From Brevibacillus ruminantium (lineage in GTDB: Bacteria; Bacillota; Bacilli; Brevibacillales; Brevibacillaceae): a DNA stretch of 64,000 nt. Positions 44,040 through 53,950 of the stretch are shown piece by piece; position 1 is the first letter of the stretch, and every line of letters begins with the position of its first letter. The notes beneath the pieces were generated by a model. That model was not told where the DNA came from and ran no database searches. It saw only the letters and a list, made by a program, of their open reading frames with translations. Location of the stretch: the NCBI RefSeq assembly GCF_023746555.1, contig NZ_CP098755.1, forward strand, positions 1,933,001 through 1,997,000. The letters are read 5' to 3'. A program made the position numbers and the translations under genes.

Positions 44040-44552
44040 ATGGAATCTGTCCTATCACTTGCGGAAAGCACTCCCATCCTGTTCTTGGTCATGTTTGCAG
44101 CTATTTTTCTGTTGTTTCTGCTCGTGATCCTGCAGGCTGTTCGCATCAGTCGACTCCGCAAGTCGCTAAGCAAATTGTTGAGTGGAACCAATGGAGCCAA
44201 TCTGGAGGAAGGCATGCATCAGCTTTTTCAGGAAATGGATGACATGAAAAAGCGGCAAGTGGATCAGCAGTTCTTGGTGAATCGCTTGTCCCAGCGAATT
44301 GCTGGACAGAGCGGAAATCTCGGGATCGTGCGGTATAACGCGTTTGAAGACATCGGAAGCGATCTCAGCTTTTCTTTGGCGATTCTGGATGATGCACAAA
44401 ACGGTGTTGTGATGACCAGCATTTACAGTCGAATGGAGTCCCGTGTCTACGCCAAACCGGTTGAGCAAGGCTCATCGTCGTACCATTTATCGGAAGAAGA
44501 ACAAACAGCGATTCGAAAAGCGATGAATCAATCAGCCGCTCGCTCCTCCTGA
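44040..44552 (+). CDS. DUF4446 family membrane-anchored protein
   Basis: The 170-residue protein has one N-terminal membrane helix (LFLVMFAAIFLLFLLVILQ), a coiled-coil stretch (residues ~60-95) and the DUF4446 block GIVRYNAFEDIGSDLSFSLA, then NGVVMTSIYSRMESRVYAKP and YHLSEEEQTAIRKA. The family is widespread in spore-forming Firmicutes without known function. AAGGAAG lies upstream of the ATG at 44040. Confidence 0.8.
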   Translation: MESVLSLAESTPILFLVMFAAIFLLFLLVILQAVRISRLRKSLSKLLSGTNGANLEEGMHQLFQEMDDMKKRQVDQQFLVNRLSQRIAGQSGNLGIVRYNAFEDIGSDLSFSLAILDDAQNGVVMTSIYSRMESRVYAKPVEQGSSSYHLSEEEQTAIRKAMNQSAARSS

Positions 44553-44673
44553 GCTTGACGTGGAAAACAGTACATTTTGGCAGTTTTCTGTAGAATTACA
44601 GAGTTCTTTTTGCGTCAAGATAAAATTTAGCCGATATTCGTCTGTTTTGCGAAAATTCATCCGCTTTTCTCTC

Positions 44674-44892
44674 AAGACATTTCGCAAACCCCGTAGTATA
44701 ATAAAGTGTATAAAGGTCGGCTTTAAATACGAAAAGTAGGTGATCCGCCTTCAATACCCAAAGCGATTTTCGATTCGCTGGGCAAGGCCAGGTTCTACAA
44801 CGTTCCTTCGTCGACACTTAGCGTAGCTCCTCAATGGGAAAACTGTTATCGTCTCAGCGATCAGGTAAACCAAGAGAATTGAGGAGATAGTT
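44674..44892 (+). promoter_or_regulatory. Promoter and SD-sequestering leader of the 198-aa gene
   Basis: AAGACA at 44674-44679 and TATAAT at 44697-44702 (17-bp spacer) give a promoter with a ~184-nt leader. Within the leader, CTCCTCAAT (44827-44835) is the exact complement of ATTGAGGAG (44878-44886), which contains the Shine-Dalgarno GAGGAG of the next gene, so the ribosome site can be hidden in a hairpin. An upstream hairpin pairs CCCAAAGCGA with TCGCTGGG. No known riboswitch matches. Confidence 0.5.
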
Positions 44893-45489
44893 ATGGCACA
44901 GCGTTTAGCAACCAATTACGCCAAGGCCTATTTTACGATGAACGAAGAAGAGTTGAACCGATTCGTCTCTCTCTTCACCAATGAGCACATTTCAGTCGAA
45001 ATGAAAATTTTTGAAAACGGCGATCGGGACGTTTTGTTGACGGACCAGAGCGGTGCGATTCAATTGACTTTCCACCGTAAGGGCAACCGGTATTCCTGTG
45101 AAAGCTCCTACCTCATTCGAGATATGCAACTGGCTAATGCTATGCGGAAGGCAATGAAAACGTTTCGAGGCCACGGAATCGTCCATCGGATTTATCAGGG
45201 CTTCACTGTCGTTTACCATTACGACGAGGGCTCTGTCGTAAGAATCCAGGAGATTTCCGACGACGAAGAAGTGTCCATTTTTGAAAATTCTGCTCCCCAT
45301 GCAGCTAAGGAACTGGAAATGTTGTTCCGTAAAACGGGAAGTGAATGCGAGATTGATTCGATCCGACAAGAGACGGATAGATGGCTGGACTTGCGAAACT
45401 GGGCCAAACATGAGGCCCCGGAAAAGCTCGACATGATCGACTCTCGATTGTGTGCCATGTCACGTCGGTTGTTTGAACTGGAAGCCTGA
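44893..45489 (+). CDS. Hypothetical protein (198 aa) with regulated leader
   Basis: The ATG at 44893 lies six bases after GAGGAG. The protein is soluble and alpha/beta: NYAKAYFTMNEEELNRFVSL, ISVEMKIFENGDRDVLLTDQ, IQLTFHRKGNRYSCESSYLI, FTVVYHYDEGSVVRIQEIS, then an acidic helical C-terminus (KLDMIDSRLCAMSRRLFEL). I recognise no family or catalytic motif. The Shine-Dalgarno is complementary to an upstream leader segment, suggesting conditional translation. A terminator follows. Confidence 0.6.
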   Translation: MAQRLATNYAKAYFTMNEEELNRFVSLFTNEHISVEMKIFENGDRDVLLTDQSGAIQLTFHRKGNRYSCESSYLIRDMQLANAMRKAMKTFRGHGIVHRIYQGFTVVYHYDEGSVVRIQEISDDEEVSIFENSAPHAAKELEMLFRKTGSECEIDSIRQETDRWLDLRNWAKHEAPEKLDMIDSRLCAMSRRLFELEA

Positions 45490-45502
45490 GGCCGCAGTTC
45501 TT

Positions 45503-45540
45503 AACAAAAAATGGGTGCGTTTGCGCCCATTTTTTGTTTT
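45503..45540 (+). terminator. Terminator after the 198-aa gene
   Basis: AACAAAAAATGGG and CCCATTTTTTGTT form a thirteen-base stem with an inner GCG/CGC, followed by TT. Confidence 0.85.
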
Positions 45541-45654
45541 CCGCATTTTTCTTTTGTAAAAGGTATTGTAATGTAGGCCGAAGCATGGTATGGTTGTTTT
45601 CGTTGGAAACAGGATTAGGAACCAGGATTCACTTTAAAGGGTGGATAACAAGAG

Positions 45655-45733
45655 GGAAGCCGCCCCCGTTAGTGAATGACGCAGGTCCTAGCGATGTTTA
45701 ACATTACACTTGCTAGGAAGGGGGAACCGAAAG
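45655..45733 (+). promoter_or_regulatory. Structured leader of speD
   Basis: TCCTAGC (45686-45692) pairs with GCTAGGA (45712-45718), whose 3' end overlaps the Shine-Dalgarno GGAAGGGGG (45716-45724). Upstream, CGCCCCCG (45661-45668) can pair with the G-run of the same site. The two structures exclude or stack on each other and could control speD translation. The region 45541-45733 holds no gene. Confidence 0.4.
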
Positions 45734-46138
45734 ATGGAATACTCAACTTTCGGAAGACACGTTGCCGTTGACACATGGGGAGTTCAGTTTGACTTGTTGA
45801 ACGACGCAGAGTTTTTGAAAAAGGAAATGATCGAAGCTGCTGAAAGCTGTGGTGCCACCGTATTAAGTGTGCAAGCTAAGCAGTTTTCTCCTCAAGGGGC
45901 TACCGTTCTGGTTCTTCTCTCGGAAAGCCATCTGTCTATTCACACCTACCCGGAGCGAGGATTTGCGGCTCTGGACTGCTACACCTGCGGTGAGACTGTA
46001 GACCCGCAAGTCGCTATTGATTATCTGGTATCAGTATTGAAGCCGGAAAAAGTGTACGCGAAGAAATTGGTTCGTGGAACAGGCGAGTTGCAAGTCGTTG
46101 AACCGGAAATGAAGTCGGCTGAGGTGGCAAGCAAGTAA
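45734..46138 (+). CDS. speD: S-adenosylmethionine decarboxylase proenzyme
   Basis: SpeD self-cleaves before a Ser to form a pyruvoyl group and makes decarboxylated SAM, the aminopropyl donor for spermidine. The 134-residue protein is of the short bacterial class: FGRHVAVDTWGVQFDLLND, the cleavage block ESHLSIHTYPE (Ser in LSIH), and FAALDCYTCG with the catalytic Cys. AAGGGGG lies nine bases before the ATG at 45734. It is a single-gene unit with a structured leader. Confidence 0.95.
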   Translation: MEYSTFGRHVAVDTWGVQFDLLNDAEFLKKEMIEAAESCGATVLSVQAKQFSPQGATVLVLLSESHLSIHTYPERGFAALDCYTCGETVDPQVAIDYLVSVLKPEKVYAKKLVRGTGELQVVEPEMKSAEVASK

Positions 46139-46157
46139 TTATCGATTCTTAAAAGCC

Positions 46158-46190
46158 AAGAGGTGCGGCAATGTCCGCACCTCTTTTGTG
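46158..46190 (+). terminator. Terminator of speD
   Basis: AAGAGGTGCGG and CCGCACCTCTT form an eleven-base stem, followed by TTGTG. Confidence 0.8.
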
Positions 46191-46214
46191 TCAAAAACCA
46201 TGCATCCACGAAAA

Positions 46215-46874
46215 TTAACGGAAAGGCGCCGTAACAGATCGTCCCAAATCACGAATCAAGGCAGTGAAATCGCCAGCGGCGTTGGAGAGGTTTCCTCCCA
46301 CTGTGGTTGGCCCGGTCGTGAGCGAATGGGCTGCGTTCGAAACTCCGTGGGTGAGGGAAGTGCTGAGACGATGCACCCGACCGTACATGTGATCGTCGGA
46401 GGTCACCCGGATACGCATTTGGGGTGAAGCGGAACGGGCCGCTGCATGGACTTTTTGCTCGATCACCTGACGCTGCTGAGTTTGATTGGCAGGGAAGCGG
46501 GTTTTTACGCCAATGACAGCGTCATTGCCGTGTACGACTGCAGTTGCCCCCGAAACTCCGGGCACAGTGCTAGCAGCTCTTACCAGACGTTCCGCTGCAA
46601 TCCGGTCAAACTGGTTGACGCCCATCCTTTGCTGGGTACCGTCATAATGGAAATAGTTGGTGGTGTAGGGATGCATATTGGTTTGCGCCGTTCCCTGAGT
46701 CCCAGCTTGGGGTCTTGCCTTTTGTGTATGGGCAGCATTTTGTGTTTGCGCTGCTTTTTGCGTCTGAGCTGCATTTTGTGTTTTGGGGTTTGGACCCGTA
46801 CTGGATTTGCCGCAGCCAGGCAGGGAGGCCAATATTAGCAATCCAACGACGGGATACATCCATTTTTTATTCAT
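46215..46874 (-). CDS. YhcN/YlaJ family sporulation lipoprotein
   Basis: The 219-residue protein has a lipoprotein signal (MNKKWMYPVVGLLILASLPGC) and after it an imperfect repeat (TQNAAQTQKA, TQNAAHTQKA) before a YhcN/YlaJ domain: FDRIAAERLVRAASTVPGVS, GATAVVHGNDAVIGVKTRF and MRIRVTSDDHMYGRVHRLS. Such proteins coat the inner spore membrane or the cortex. AGGAGG is ten bases before the ATG at 46874. (The lipobox Cys is near residue 21.) A related lipoprotein lies at 56584. Confidence 0.8.
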   Translation of the reverse strand: MNKKWMYPVVGLLILASLPGCGKSSTGPNPKTQNAAQTQKAAQTQNAAHTQKARPQAGTQGTAQTNMHPYTTNYFHYDGTQQRMGVNQFDRIAAERLVRAASTVPGVSGATAVVHGNDAVIGVKTRFPANQTQQRQVIEQKVHAAARSASPQMRIRVTSDDHMYGRVHRLSTSLTHGVSNAAHSLTTGPTTVGGNLSNAAGDFTALIRDLGRSVTAPFR

Positions 46875-46950
46875 GGTGAGCCACCTCCTGAACTTAGTAT
46901 GAGTACCCTGCAAACTCATTACTCAGGAAGGGGCTTGTCAAAACGCCCCA

Positions 46951-46979
46951 TTGTGCCATTTTTCTCAACCTGTTAATAT
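46951..46979 (+). promoter_or_regulatory. Promoter of typA
   Basis: TTGTGC at 46951-46956 and TAATAT at 46974-46979 are 17 bp apart, 30 bp upstream of the typA start. Confidence 0.5.
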
Positions 46980-47008
46980 AAATTGTACGCATAAACGAGG
47001 AGGTTTAC

Positions 47009-48844
<1,836 letters not shown>

Positions 48845-48869
48845 TCGCAAGCATCAAGCAAGGGAAAAG

Positions 48870-48901
48870 AAAAAGCCGCCTCTTTGAAGGCGGCTTTTTT
48901 T
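48870..48901 (+). terminator. Terminator of typA
   Basis: AAAAGCCGCC and GGCGGCTTTT with a CTTTGA loop are followed by T residues. Confidence 0.9.
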
Positions 48902-48975
48902 GACCCGTGTAAACTGGAACAGGATGCTTTCATCGTATGATCAAGCAACGATGAGTGTCCGAGGGCTGTTTTTTC

Positions 48976-49458
48976 TCAACCAGCAGGCAGATATTCCTCA
49001 ATCAACGCCGTCAGTTCCTCCGGTTTTACACGCGGATCGATGCGCTGTACAACCATTCCCGCTCCGTCTACGAGAAACTTGGCGAAGTTCCATTCGATTT
49101 CTTGGTCTTCGCCTTCTGGTGCATGGCTTTTCAAGTACTGGTACAGTGGATGAGCATCTGGCCCATTTACGTCGATTTTGGCGAACAGCGGGAAGGTGAC
49201 TCCGTAATTGCGCTCGCAGAAAGCAGCGATTTCATCAGCCGTGCCAGGCTCTTGCTGGGCGAATTGGTTGCAGGGGAAGCCGAGAACAACGAAGCCGCGG
49301 TCCTGATAGCGTTCGTACAACTCCTGAAGGCCCTTGTACTGTGGTGTGAGGCCGCAAGCGCTGGCTGTATTGACAATCAGCAGTACTTTTCCTTTGAAGT
49401 CTGCCAGCGTCGTTTCCTCGCCGGTTATGGTTGTGACAGGAATGTCATGGATACTCAA
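48976..49458 (-). CDS. Glutathione peroxidase family protein
   Basis: The protein of about 160 residues has the full peroxidase set: the peroxidatic Cys in NTASACGLTPQY, Gln in GFPCNQFAQQEP and Trp in EIEWNFAKF. In Firmicutes these enzymes usually use thioredoxin or bacillithiol rather than glutathione to reduce peroxides. I favour the TTG at 49458 (MSIHDIPVTTITG) with GAGGTGG six bases upstream over a TTG six codons earlier that overlaps the ribosome site. Confidence 0.9.
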   Translation of the reverse strand: MSIHDIPVTTITGEETTLADFKGKVLLIVNTASACGLTPQYKGLQELYERYQDRGFVVLGFPCNQFAQQEPGTADEIAAFCERNYGVTFPLFAKIDVNGPDAHPLYQYLKSHAPEGEDQEIEWNFAKFLVDGAGMVVQRIDPRVKPEELTALIEEYLPAG

Positions 49459-49534
49459 GGACTCCACCTCTTTCAAAGAGTAGTCATCCCGTCCACTATA
49501 GCACGGAAAAGAGAGCTGCTTCCAGAGCGAATGT

Positions 49535-49768
49535 TCAGGTCAATTGCTTGAGGATGTTCATCTCCACTTCAGACAAGATGATTTGTTGAGTGGATTCGGT
49601 TCGTTTCCGTACGGTACTTTGCAGGACGCGTACTACTCCCTCTGGATTTTGAACAATGATGGTTCGTACCTCCCCATTTCCGCTTCTTCTGCAGGAATCA
49701 TGCATGACTGCGTAGTCAAACTGTTCTTGCAAAAATTGAAGACTGGCCAATGCCTGGGAATGCTTCAC
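49535..49768 (-). CDS. Small hypothetical protein (77 aa)
   Basis: A GTG start at 49768 has GGGAGGGG seven bases upstream. The product begins MKHSQALASLQFLQEQFDYA (first residue read as Met), then shows EVRTIIVQNPEGVVRVLQST and IILSEVEMNILKQLT. It has no membrane segment or known motif. It lies just ahead of gpx on the same strand and may be co-transcribed with it. Confidence 0.5.
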   Translation of the reverse strand: MKHSQALASLQFLQEQFDYAVMHDSCRRSGNGEVRTIIVQNPEGVVRVLQSTVRKRTESTQQIILSEVEMNILKQLT

Positions 49769-49930
49769 ACAAACCCCTCCCGCTCACCCTTTTTACCAAA
49801 GCGTATGAAAAAAGAGGGACGAGAATGCATGGGAAACAAATGACGCTGCAATTGGAATTTTGACAGTCTCCGAAGCAACTGATAAAGTGAAATGGACGAG
49901 ACTGTATACTGAAGTAGGAGTGAATATAGA

Positions 49931-50788
49931 TTGAAAATCGGATGCCATATTAGTGTCGGCAAAGGACTGGAAAGTGCAGTTCTGCGCGCTGTTGAGCTGG
50001 GAGCAGAATCCTTGCAGGTGTTTACAAAAAATCCGCGCGGTCTACGACCCAAAAAAGTGGATTATAAAGATGCAGAAAAAGGGGTTGCACTTTTGCGGCA
50101 GCACGATCTTGAGCTGATCTGTCACACACCGTACATAACCAATTTGTCTACGCCCAAGGAAGATTTGCAGGAAGTGACGATTCGTTCGATTCTGGAAGAT
50201 CTGCACATTGCCGAGGCGTATGGGGCCAAAGGTGCGGTTGTACACTGTGGCAAGCATGTAGGAGAGGGAGAGGAATACGGCATCCGCCGCATGGTGGAGA
50301 CGCTCGATCTGATCCTGGATCAGTATGAGGGCAGTGTAAAGCTACTCTTGGAAAATACGGCTGGACAAGGCTCCGAGCTGGGGCTGACCCTCTCTTCGCT
50401 GATGGAAATTCGCGGCGCAACCAAAAATGCGGAGAAAATCGGTTTCTGCTTTGATACATGCCACTCGTTTGCAGCAGGAGAGTGGAACGAAGAAACTTTT
50501 GATCAGTTGATGGACGAAATGGAAAGCACAGGTTATCTGGAGCACCTGGTTGCCATTCACTTCAATGACAGCAAGGCACCGTTTGCCAGCAGAAAAGACC
50601 GTCACGAAAAGATCGGAAAAGGGGAAATTGGCAGCAGTGCGCTGAAAAAATTCCTCGTGTCCAAGAAGCTGCAGCACTTGCCGGTCATTTTGGAGACTCC
50701 GGTGGATGACGAGCGGGAATATGCCGAGGAAATGGTCTATTTGCATGAACTTCGCGGAAGTGGCATGTCGGCAGGCCAGGAGGGATAG
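49931..50788 (+). CDS. nfo: Endonuclease IV (AP endonuclease)
   Basis: Nfo cuts at abasic sites and 3' blocks in base-excision repair and binds three zinc ions. The 285-residue TIM barrel shows IGCHISVGKGLE at the start, ESLQVFTKNPRG, ICHTPYITNLST, VVHCGKHVG, LLLENTAGQGSELG, GFCFDTCHSFAAG, VAIHFNDSKAPFASRKDRHE and ILETPVDD, which supply the His, Glu and Asp ligands. A TTG start at 49931 with TAGGAG upstream is the only one that keeps the N-terminal strand. The following gene begins three bases after its stop. Confidence 0.95.
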   Translation: MKIGCHISVGKGLESAVLRAVELGAESLQVFTKNPRGLRPKKVDYKDAEKGVALLRQHDLELICHTPYITNLSTPKEDLQEVTIRSILEDLHIAEAYGAKGAVVHCGKHVGEGEEYGIRRMVETLDLILDQYEGSVKLLLENTAGQGSELGLTLSSLMEIRGATKNAEKIGFCFDTCHSFAAGEWNEETFDQLMDEMESTGYLEHLVAIHFNDSKAPFASRKDRHEKIGKGEIGSSALKKFLVSKKLQHLPVILETPVDDEREYAEEMVYLHELRGSGMSAGQEG

Positions 50789-50791
50789 CAA

Positions 50792-51118
50792 ATGGAATGG
50801 TTTGACCTTGTCTCCACCTATTCTCCCTCTGGGGCGGGAGAACCTTCACTATATGACAGTTTTCGCATGTGGGCAGACCATTACCGGGCCTGGATTATTT
50901 TTGTGCAGTTGATCCTCGTCTATTATCTCGGTTTTGCCACGCGGATACGCATGCCGATTCTGAAAAATGTTCTGCTGTATATCCTCCTGTTTGCAGGTGC
51001 ATTGATCTTTGCCATCCTGGATGTACAATTGCCCGTGAAGAGCGCACTCCTGATTGCTATCGCGATTCTGGTGATTGTCAAAGTCAGAATCAAGCCCGAT
51101 GGCAGCACACGAAAGTGA
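50792..51118 (+). CDS. YlaH-like membrane protein
   Basis: The 108-residue protein has three predicted membrane helices (AWIIFVQLILVYYLGFAT, VLLYILLFAGALIFAILDV, SALLIAIAILVIVKVRI) and the YlaH-like layout, including an LGFATRIRMPILK connector. Its position near typA agrees with the ylaG-ylaH order of B. subtilis. The function is unsettled. The start is three bases after nfo with GGAGG inside the nfo end. Confidence 0.72.
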   Translation: MEWFDLVSTYSPSGAGEPSLYDSFRMWADHYRAWIIFVQLILVYYLGFATRIRMPILKNVLLYILLFAGALIFAILDVQLPVKSALLIAIAILVIVKVRIKPDGSTRK

Positions 51119-51128
51119 GGGAAGCCGG

Positions 51129-51401
51129 ATGAAGCGTGAGGATGCACTTGCAAACTGGCTGCAGATCAAGCTTGTGGCCGAAGCCAGACCGGAAGACCGC
51201 TCTGCAGCGGATACTGCCTCTTTTTTTGAGGAAATCCTGCGGGAAGACCACAAGGCCAGTGAATTGTCTTACCATGCTGAAGAACATTGCTACGTCGTAA
51301 CGGCTTTATTTGATGACGAGAGATCCGAACGCCGGTTTGACCGCGAAGAGGCGGAAACTCTTTTGCGGGCCATTGAAAGTGAACCCCGCTACAACCAGTA
51401 G
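51129..51401 (+). CDS. Hypothetical protein (90 aa)
   Basis: The ATG at 51129 follows GTGAGGGAAG; longer in-frame starts overlap the YlaH-like gene. The acidic protein is helix-rich with a short beta part: ALANWLQIKLVAEARPEDRS, DTASFFEEILREDHKASEL, SYHAEEHCYVVTALFDDERS, EEAETLLRAIESE. No family is recognised. It is probably co-transcribed with nfo and the ylaH-like gene, and a terminator follows. Confidence 0.6.
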   Translation: MKREDALANWLQIKLVAEARPEDRSAADTASFFEEILREDHKASELSYHAEEHCYVVTALFDDERSERRFDREEAETLLRAIESEPRYNQ

Positions 51402-51421
51402 CAAAAGCGTGAAAGCACAAG

Positions 51422-51460
51422 GAAGAGCCCCGTCCATTCAAGGTGAGGGGCTCTTTGCTA
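51422..51460 (+). terminator. Terminator of the nfo-ylaH-like unit
   Basis: AAGAGCCCC and GGGGCTCTT form a nine-base stem, followed by TGCTATTTTGC. Confidence 0.75.
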
Positions 51461-51561
51461 TTTTGCTGCTTTTTTAAAATCCTGCAACCTTTCCGTGTAA
51501 CAGGCCGTCAGTAATTGTGCCAAAAGGCATGAGGGGAAATATGGAAAGGGGAAATACATCA

Positions 51562-52968
51562 ATGAAAAAATACATGACCAAGCCCGTGCTTGCTGTTCTT
51601 GCAGCAGCAACGATTATTGGAGGGGCGGTTCCGCTCCTGGCCAATGCCAGCTCCCTCGGCAACAGCAGTGCAACAAAAGTTGTCATGAATGAAGAAGGCA
51701 AACAGGTTACGCGTTACAATCTGAAAGAGTTGGCAGCGAAAGACCCGGCGACATTGAATCTGCTTTTGAAAACTCAGGCTGACCATCTATACATTGTGGT
51801 GGATAAACTGAACCTCGACGTCAAAATGCAAACCTTCATTGAAAAAAATGAAGCGGAATGGAATCGGATTTACAATCAATACTACAGTGATATCTATTTG
51901 GAAGTCCGCTTCAATGAAGTCGATCAGGGATTCCTCAGCTTGAATCCGGAGATCAAAGAGAACACCACCTACCTGAAAGGCGAAGTGACAGAAGATGTGA
52001 CGAAGGTCGTGATCGTCAAGCCAAACGGTGACGTCATGGAAGTGATGCCGAATGCAAACGATACCTTTACGGTCAGCTTTGCCTCCGTCGTCAGTGCGAC
52101 TCCCCAGTACGCCACAGTGAAGGCATATGTAAATGACAAGCTTGTAGATACGCGTGAAGTACGTGTGAACACAGGTACAGTGCTTGACGCTCATACATTG
52201 ATCCATTCCCAAGCCGTATTGGACAGCCGGAAGAGTGAGCTGAAGGTAAACGGCGTGGTGAATATCCAGAACGGCAAAGTAGTAGTGAGCTACGATGGCG
52301 AAACCAGAGAGGCTGGTGTGAAAAAGCTTTGGGAGGGTGTCGGTTCTTATTCCGTAACCTTCAAGAATGTGGAAGCAGGTAAAGAGAAAGTACTCGTCGA
52401 GGTTTACAAAGACGGCAAAAAGCTGGATTCTCAATGGATCGAAGTTCTAGCTTTGGCCAAGCCTGAAAACCCAAGCAAGCCAGATCCGGCCAAGCCTGCT
52501 GACTACAATATCACCGGGAAAGCAAAGCTGGATGCCAAAGACAAGGAAATCGAGGTAGAAGGCAAGGTAAGCGGCTACAGCAAGAACAAGAAGGCCACAT
52601 TGTATGTGATCGCGCCAGATGGACAGAAGCACGAGGTAAAGCTGAAAGATGACGGTAAATTTGAAGTGAAGCTCTCCTACAAGAACCGTTCCTACAGTGC
52701 CAAATCCGTTCAGTTGGAGCTGGTCATCGATGGCAAGGTAGTCACTCAGGCGGATATCCCTCATGGAACTCCGGTAAACGGGGAGAAACAGAAACAGGAA
52801 GACGAAAAGAAGAAAGAAAACGAAAAGAAGAAAGAAAACGAGAAGAAAAAAGAAAATGACAAGAAAAAAGAAAATAAGCATTCGAACGGGAATGCTTACG
52901 GTTATTGGAAAAAGCACGGGAACGACAACCATGATGACGACCAAGATGACGACCGTGATGACGACTAA
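51562..52968 (+). CDS. Secreted protein with Ig-like domains and charged repeat tail
   Basis: The 468-residue protein has a signal peptide (MKKYMTKPVLAVLAAATIIG, cleavage after LLANA), an N-terminal helical segment (~40-130), two or three beta-sandwich-like domains (YLKGEVTEDVTKVVIVKPNG, KVVVSYDGETREAGVKKLWE, EVEGKVSGYSKNKKATLYVI) and a tail of KKKENE hexapeptides (~425-450) ending in an Asp-rich stretch. The basic-acidic tail suggests binding to cell-wall polymers. The ATG at 51562 has AAAGGGG upstream. It overlaps the stop of the convergent DUF5665 gene by four bases. The role is unknown. Confidence 0.65.
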   Translation: MKKYMTKPVLAVLAAATIIGGAVPLLANASSLGNSSATKVVMNEEGKQVTRYNLKELAAKDPATLNLLLKTQADHLYIVVDKLNLDVKMQTFIEKNEAEWNRIYNQYYSDIYLEVRFNEVDQGFLSLNPEIKENTTYLKGEVTEDVTKVVIVKPNGDVMEVMPNANDTFTVSFASVVSATPQYATVKAYVNDKLVDTREVRVNTGTVLDAHTLIHSQAVLDSRKSELKVNGVVNIQNGKVVVSYDGETREAGVKKLWEGVGSYSVTFKNVEAGKEKVLVEVYKDGKKLDSQWIEVLALAKPENPSKPDPAKPADYNITGKAKLDAKDKEIEVEGKVSGYSKNKKATLYVIAPDGQKHEVKLKDDGKFEVKLSYKNRSYSAKSVQLELVIDGKVVTQADIPHGTPVNGEKQKQEDEKKKENEKKKENEKKKENDKKKENKHSNGNAYGYWKKHGNDNHDDDQDDDRDDD

Positions 52969-53306
52969 GGCTGATGATGATAATAGCTGGAAACGTAATC
53001 GACAAGCTCCTTGATATAGTCTCCGATAATCGGGACGGAGAGAAACTTGCTCAGAACCGATCCAAGTAAAGTCAATACAATGGCGGTACCGATGGTGAGG
53101 CCAAGGCCCCGTGCAAGACCTGCGAGGAAATTGATCCACAGCAGTTTTCGCGGGGCTGTATAATTCTGAATCACGTCGGCCAAGCGGATATCCTCAAGAA
53201 ACATGGCGATCTTGTCCATACGTTCATTTAACTTTCGCGCCTCCTGCAATTCACTCAGGAGCTGGTCTATTTTTTCTAACAGGCGGTCCGTAGGTGTTTG
53301 TGTCAT
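52965..53306 (-). CDS. DUF5665 family membrane protein
   Basis: The 113-residue protein has an N-terminal coiled-coil (LLEKIDQLLSELQEARKLNE) and then RKLLWINFLAGLARGLGLTI, one or two membrane helices (IGTAIVLTLLGSVLSKFL) and PIIGDYIKELVDYV, which is the DUF5665 signature. Function is unknown. GGAGGAGA lies seven bases before the ATG at 53306. Its TAG stop overlaps the TAA stop of the convergent secreted-protein gene, and I see no terminator between them. Confidence 0.78.
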   Translation of the reverse strand: MTQTPTDRLLEKIDQLLSELQEARKLNERMDKIAMFLEDIRLADVIQNYTAPRKLLWINFLAGLARGLGLTIGTAIVLTLLGSVLSKFLSVPIIGDYIKELVDYVSSYYHHQP

Positions 53307-53397
53307 CCGAAGTCTCCTCCTGTCCCTTTTACTATTTTTCCGGTATCTACCAGTGTAGGCAAAAAGAAGGCGATAATCAAGCGTAGAGCGTAAACGT

Positions 53398-53426
53398 TTG
53401 CCTATCGTTACCAGGCCGGGTACAAT
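53398..53426 (+). promoter_or_regulatory. Promoter of the pyridoxamine oxidase-like gene
   Basis: TTGCCT at 53398-53403 and TACAAT at 53421-53426 have a 17-bp spacer, 35 bp upstream of the start. Confidence 0.6.
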
Positions 53427-53460
53427 AGACGTACAATACTTTTCACAAGGAGGCTTCGGA

Positions 53461-53919
53461 ATGGCTGAGACCGTTTCCCAGACACTTTCGGAGGAATTGT
53501 TTGGGCTGTTGCAACAGGAGCGTTTTATCACACTCGGCACCGTTGACCATGAGTCGGGGGCTCCTTCGCTTAGCTCACTTTCCTGGACCTATGCGGCTAC
53601 CCCGCAAGTCATTCGGTTTGCCGTCGATAATCGCTCCCGGATTTTAGCCAATATTGCCAAGGAACCGCAGATTGTTCTGCATCTAATCGGCGCAGGCTCT
53701 TCTTTTGCGATCAATGGCAAGGCTGCCCTAAAGAGCGAGCGGATGGAGGGTGTTCCGCTCAAGCTGGCGATGGTAGAAGTCACCATCGAAGCTGTGCGAG
53801 ATGTCATGTTTTATGGTTCCCGCATTTCTGTAGAACCGCAGTATGAAAAAACATACGATAAAAATGCAGCTGCCAAGCTGGATAATCAGGTGATGACAGC
53901 GCTTCGCGGAGCGGAATAG
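53461..53919 (+). CDS. Pyridoxamine 5'-phosphate oxidase-like flavoprotein
   Basis: The 152-residue protein has the split-barrel fold pattern of the PNPOx-like superfamily: RFITLGTVDHESGAPSLSSL near the start, QVIRFAVDNRSRILANIAKE and QIVLHLIGAGSSFAINGKAA. Such proteins bind FMN, F420 or haem. True PdxH residues are not evident, so PLP synthesis is unlikely. AAGGAGG lies eight bases before the ATG at 53461. Confidence 0.72.
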   Translation: MAETVSQTLSEELFGLLQQERFITLGTVDHESGAPSLSSLSWTYAATPQVIRFAVDNRSRILANIAKEPQIVLHLIGAGSSFAINGKAALKSERMEGVPLKLAMVEVTIEAVRDVMFYGSRISVEPQYEKTYDKNAAAKLDNQVMTALRGAE

Positions 53920-53950
53920 AGAGAACGGGTAAAAAAAGGGAAATAATCAG

